A stretch of 64,000 nucleotides of DNA from Heterostelium album PN500 (Eukaryota > Evosea > Eumycetozoa > Acytosteliales > Acytosteliaceae). The position numbers and the translations under genes are program-made. Below the pieces are notes generated by a model. The model worked only from the letters and a program-made list of their open reading frames with translations. It did not search any database and was not told the DNA's origin. This document shows positions 59,794-64,000 of this stretch, one piece after another; the first letter of the stretch is position 1, and each line of letters starts with the position of its first letter. Location: the NCBI RefSeq assembly GCF_000004825.1, contig NW_008805070.1:1736001-1800000 (forward strand), in the 5' to 3' direction.

Positions 59794-59819
59794 CAACTTT
59801 CAATCATTTTAAACAAAAT

Positions 59820-60180
59820 AAAGTCAAATTGGATATTTGTTGTCTTGAAATGGGATTGTTTCCATTTATTCTTCTTTTCATCATTGACAAAAAAGATAAA
59901 TCTTAGGAAGGTCATCTTCATAATAAACGTTGATCATTGGAGTTAAGACTAAAATTTCATTGGCATCTGGGTCAACTTGAATTGTACGTCCTTCAATGAT
60001 AGCAATAGCAATAATATTATTATTTTTATTATCTTTTAATTTATCTATATCAATTGTAACCTTCTCTTTATATTTATCATCAATAATATTATTGTCATCT
60101 TTTATTTTTATCTATAAATTGAAGTGTGCGATCATTACTTCATTAAAAACTGTACAGAATAGACTAAGATCTTTATGATG
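59820..60180 (-). pseudogene. C-terminal fragment of another B-box/kelch-like copy, inverted
   Basis: The minus strand reads I-I-E-G-R-T-I-Q-V then N-E-I-L-V-L-T-P-M, matching the A-T-I-E-G-R-A-K-V and L-V-L-T-P-M part of the neighbour, followed by a degraded tail. The orientation is tail-to-tail with the 57822 gene. With the head-to-head relic on the other side, this gene is bracketed by inverted relatives. Confidence 0.65.
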
Positions 60181-61330
60181 TTCAATGCATTGTGTCATTG
60201 TTTAAAGGAACATTTCTGATCAGTGTTTTAAGGAAAAAAAATATAAAAAATATCAATAACTGGTGTTATTTTTTGATCAAAAATTGTTGAGGAATGACCC
60301 ACCAAATATTATTTTAAAAATTTTTTTTTGGTTTATTTTAATTCTTTGTTTAAATATTTTCTAATAAAGTCAAAGAAAGATAATTTTTATTTGAAGAAAT
60401 ACTATCGTAAAGATTTTTTTTTTTATATATCAATATCTTTTTTTTAATCATATTGACTTGCACTCTTTTAATTGTAAAAAATAAAGATTTCCTTTTTTGG
60501 TGAAAAAAAACCACTAACAAAATTCACTTTTAAAACACCACTAAAACATATTCTTTTATTATTTCCCTCAACATGTTGAGGGAATTACATTTGTTTATGA
60601 ATCATTAGTTTTCAATGATCCAAATCAAAATGAATCTCAATTTGTTTCATTTCGATTTATAAAAGTAAAAATCAATAAAATTTCAGAAGATTTTGTATTA
60701 TGATTATGATTCGTAGATAATGTGTATTAATATGTTGAAAACTGCCATTGGCCAACACTGAACAAAATTGTCAACCCAGATAAAAAATATTATTATTATC
60801 AAGTCAATGATGTTTTTCGTGATACCTTTTTTTTTCAGTTTCTCATAGCAATATAAGATGTAAGATCTAACTGTACGTTATCGAAGTCAGGCTATAAACT
60901 TTAAGCGTGCCGAAGTCTGTAAAAATGATCTATTTTTGGTAAAAAAAATTTTCGAATTTTTTGGAATTTTTAAAAATGCATGGTTTTACCCCCTCTTTGG
61001 CATTAATTCATTCAAAAGATGCTTGGAACTGTAAAGGCAGGTATTCATTACATTTTTTACTTCTTCTGACTAGAGATACACGAATACTGCCTTCCGGGTT
61101 GGTAAAGTAATGATGAGATTCCAATTTTGGAAGATTTTTGTAAAAATATCTGAAAAAACCACTCGTTTAAAAGTTTAGAGCAAAAACGATTTTGACTTCT
61201 ATAAAGCCTGGTTATCTTGGGGAAAATGTTTTCGTTTTGAGGAAAAAAGTATATATAGAAGAAACATGTCTAGATCTAGTTGATTTCATTGTTAACATCA
61301 TTCAAACAATATTTTATAAATATATAAAAG
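60181..61330. other. Intergenic, chitobiase-like upstream region
   Basis: AT-rich DNA with T runs. A patch of more balanced composition at about 60860-61130 has no recognised coding content. It contains no match to the DNA before the second chitobiase copy except the last 60-80 bases before the start codon. Confidence 0.35.
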
Positions 61331-62374
61331 ATGAATACAAAAACATTAATATTACTATCAGTTCTCTTGGTTGTAACATTATCTTTAAATGTAGATAGTG
61401 TTTCGGCTGCTTTCCCACCAGGTGTAGATTATGATAAAAAGATGATGTTCTCCTACCTTCTCCTGAACAATCAACCGTTGTCAGTCTACGAGAATCTCGT
61501 CCAATGGAGTTCCTACAATAACATCGTCACTTCATTCAGTGAATGGAATAAAACGTTGTTGACCGAATTCATCCAACATTGTCATGGCAGAGGTGTCGCC
61601 GTTCACAACATGGTACAGCTGAATTGTAATGAAACCGATTGCAATTCCTACTTCAACAATGGATTATATAATAGTAGCATCGCTCTATTGGCTCAAGTCG
61701 GTGGAGATGGTCTACATTTGGATGTTGAGCAATTCAGTAATACTACTACATCTGCCACCTACAAAGGTTGGGTGAACACCGCCTTCCAACATCTCAGGGC
61801 GAACAACACCAAATATGTCGGTTCGATGGCTGTCGCTTGTACTAATAACTCTTGGTCGTTCCACAACGCTGACTTTGCAGATTACTTCATCTTGATGTGC
61901 TACGACATGGGTGGGGGTTCCAATGTGCTGGCACCGAACTCACCGATCGACATCATCAGAACCTACGTCAACAAATGGAAGGGCTCCGTCAACAAACCGG
62001 CCAAACTCATCATGGGACTCCCACTCTACGGATACTATGCCAATTGCACTTCAATGGAGTACGGTCTGTTTGGAACCACTTGTCGTGTCGATGGTAACAG
62101 CACATTTTTGGGTGTCAACGGAATCTACGACCTTGTGAATAACTACCCAGCAGTATCATATCAAGAGTTGAATGGTGTAGCGTTTGCCAATGTATTCCGT
62201 CCAGGTTCATCGAATATTACACAATTTATGTATGACACACCAGCGACACTATACCGAAAGTCTGTCAGTATGGGTATTGGTGGAACTGCTTGTTGGAGAA
62301 TCGACTTTTTAAAAGGTTTACCACAATCTCTCATTACCACCTATTACATTGCATTAAATCCAAATAATACATAA
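61331..62374 (+). CDS. GH18 family chitobiase-like glycosidase, secreted/lysosomal
   Basis: A single exon encodes 347 residues. Residues 1-26 are a signal peptide (L-I-L-L-S-V-L-L-V-V-T-L core, cut near V-S-A). The GH18 active-site motif D-G-L-H-L-D-V-E lies at 126-133 with the catalytic Glu at 133, followed by Q as in di-N-acetylchitobiases. Other family segments are M-C-Y-D-M-G-G-G, L-I-M-G-L-P-L-Y-G-Y and the late G-I-G-G-T-A-C-W-R-I. Several N-x-S/T sites suggest glycosylation. The enzyme should cleave N-acetylglucosamine from the reducing end of chitobiose units in lysosomes, or act on chitin-like food. A decaying tandem copy follows. Confidence 0.88.
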   Translation: MNTKTLILLSVLLVVTLSLNVDSVSAAFPPGVDYDKKMMFSYLLLNNQPLSVYENLVQWSSYNNIVTSFSEWNKTLLTEFIQHCHGRGVAVHNMVQLNCNETDCNSYFNNGLYNSSIALLAQVGGDGLHLDVEQFSNTTTSATYKGWVNTAFQHLRANNTKYVGSMAVACTNNSWSFHNADFADYFILMCYDMGGGSNVLAPNSPIDIIRTYVNKWKGSVNKPAKLIMGLPLYGYYANCTSMEYGLFGTTCRVDGNSTFLGVNGIYDLVNNYPAVSYQELNGVAFANVFRPGSSNITQFMYDTPATLYRKSVSMGIGGTACWRIDFLKGLPQSLITTYYIALNPNNT

Positions 62375-63178
62375 ATAAAAAATAAAATAAAAACAAAGTT
62401 TTGACTTTTTTTGACGATCACCGATCTACATTTTTTTGTTTTTTAATTGATAAATCAAAACAAAACTGGCTCCCAACAACTTTCGCCTGCTCATTAATTT
62501 TAAAAAAAATGAAAAAATTAAAAATTAGTGGGGTTAATGTGATCAGAGTGGTTTTTTTTATTTTATTCGATTTATGGTTACAAGCAAGAGCCTGTTTTGT
62601 TTTGTTTATAAAATCAAAAATTTTAATAAATAATACTCTTGTTAACATCAATAAATAATCAATTATTGTGTATATCTATTATGTCTCATTATAATTATAA
62701 CGTTAAAGATGATAGTGCTTACCAAAAGATAACTTCATCCAGTTGTTAGATAAATAACATGGTAAAGAAAAGGTCAATGTAACAAATTAAATACAGAGCG
62801 AGTTAATCAAAAGTAAATCAAATTTATAAAGAGGTTCATTTTGATTAGATGACAATCATGATTGATAAACTAATTTCCAATCCCTCATTTGTGTGTGTTA
62901 AGTGTTCTCTTCCTTAATTTTTGTTTGCCTCATCTTCCCTCATTTAAAAACTTTAATTAAAACGGTTTTGATGTTTAAAGACTTTTAGATATTTGTTTAT
63001 TGGTTTACCGATTTTCACTAAATTACTATGTACTATTCATTATTGTAGGGTAGATATTAGGAAGATGAAGAATAACCGAACATATTATTTTTGTTTTTTT
63101 TATAAGAAAAATCATCGGAGCAGATTGATTTCATTGATTCATATCATTCAAAAACATTTTAATAATATATAATAAAAG
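62375..63178. other. Intergenic between chitobiase-like copies
   Basis: AT-rich DNA with no recognised gene. The last 70 bases resemble the DNA just before the first copy's start (C-A-T-T-G-A-T-T-C-A-T-A-T-C-A-T type), so the duplication included part of the leader. Confidence 0.35.
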
Positions 63179-64000
63179 ATGAATACAAAACATTAATATT
63201 ATTATCAGTTTCTTGGTTGCAACATTATCTTTAAATTTAGATAGTGCTTTGGCTGCTTTCCCACCAGATGTCAATTTTAATAACAAGTTGTTCTCCTAAC
63301 CATCCTATCAACCGTTGTCAGTGTACGATAATCTAGTCGATTGGAGCTCCTACAACATCCTCACTTCATTCAGTGAATGGAATCCAACATTGTTGACCCA
63401 ATTCATCCAATATTCCCATGATAGGGGTCTCGCCGTTCACAATATGTTATCGCTGAATTGTACTGCCATAAATTGTTATACCTTCTTCAGCACTGGACAA
63501 TACATTAGTAGTGTCACTCTATTGACTCAGGTCGGTGGAGATGGTCTTCATTTGGACATTGAACAATTCGGAAGTAGCTGGGCAAACACATCCTTCCAAT
63601 ATCTCAAGTCTGTCAACAACAAGTATGTCGCTTCGATGGCTGTCGGTTGCTAATACTGATTCTTGGTCGTTCTACAACGCCGACAATCAGATTACAGAAA
63701 CAACGTCAACAAATGGAAGGACTATGTCCACAAACCAGCCAAACTCATCATGAGACTTCCACACTACGGATTCTATGCTGATTGCGGTCCAATGAACTGT
63801 TCGGAACCATCTGTAACATCGTTGGTGGTAGCAACCCCAATCTTCCTATTGTTTACAACAAAATCTACACCTTGGTCAATAACTACCCAGCGGTAACCTA
63901 TCAAGAGTTGAATGGTGTAGCTTTTGCCAATGCATTCCTTCCTTCTACATTGAATGTCAGACGACACTCTATCAAAAGTATATCGGTATGGGTATTTGTG
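63179..64000 (+). pseudogene. Broken tandem copy of the chitobiase-like gene, cut by the window end
   Basis: From the start codon onward the DNA follows the gene at 61331 closely, with the same leader and the segments V-G-G-D-G-L-H-L-D-I-E-Q and Y-Q-E-L-N-G-V-A-F-A-N. The frame is lost several times, first in the signal-peptide region. About 90 bases around the M-C-Y-D-M segment are missing. The active-site motif is still readable, so decay is not old. The 3' end lies outside the window. Confidence 0.85.

Overview
The window looks like nuclear DNA of a dictyostelid social amoeba. Coding DNA is moderately AT-rich and the intergenic DNA extremely so. Introns are short, AT-rich and start GTAAGT or GTATGT. 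Proteins carry long Gln, His, Asn, Thr and Asp/Glu runs. The families are typical of the group: B-box/kelch-like proteins, tandem F-box/LRR-like paralogs, a TIG/EGF surface protein and GATA factors. Species and group cannot be fixed from the sequence alone.

Layout. 1-2.4 kb: a decayed B-box/kelch-like gene, a small retroelement gag-like scrap, an initiator tRNA-Met on the minus strand and a tiny two-exon gene for the TFIIH subunit TFB5/p8. 2.4-9.7 kb: an unusually long stretch without a recognisable gene. 9.7-15.7 kb: a SABATH methyltransferase, mitoribosomal protein mS41 and a large ankyrin protein with Gln/His tracts and a possible HSF-like winged helix. 18.9-23.6 kb: an acidic protein of unknown function and a GATA zinc-finger factor with possible extra upstream exons; a stable hairpin lies between their 3' ends. 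24.6-29.7 kb: methylcrotonyl-CoA carboxylase alpha, divergently paired with a PYROXD1 oxidoreductase across a promoter holding a TGACGTCA palindrome, then a secreted protein. 30-37 kb: a tandem F-box/LRR-like family with two whole members, one broken member holding a solo LTR, and a tail fragment. 37.5-42.2 kb: a B-box protein and a TMTC-type membrane/TPR protein.

43.3-49.1 kb is the most unusual part. Profilin has an apparent one-base frame change. Its 3' half plus 3' flank, about 408 bp, is repeated almost exactly in inverted orientation 4.7 kb away. Nearly all the DNA between the two arms is one interrupted minus-strand locus with serine-recombinase-like motifs (Y-S-R-M-S plus SINDQ, DRISR and DRLTR), a tandem LPKG repeat and a C-terminal Cys/His cluster. 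This could be an undescribed recombinase-bearing element.

50.7-64 kb: a small secreted protein, an 8-exon TIG/EGF membrane protein, a second B-box/kelch-like gene with inverted decayed relatives on both sides, and a secreted GH18 chitobiase-like gene followed by a decaying tandem copy cut by the window end.

Several otherwise good genes (profilin, the second B-box gene, the TIG/EGF gene) each carry one single-base frame change. These could be draft-assembly errors or real lesions; raw reads would decide. Splice sites were read by eye from GT/AG signals, phase and homology remembered from known families; nothing was searched or computed.
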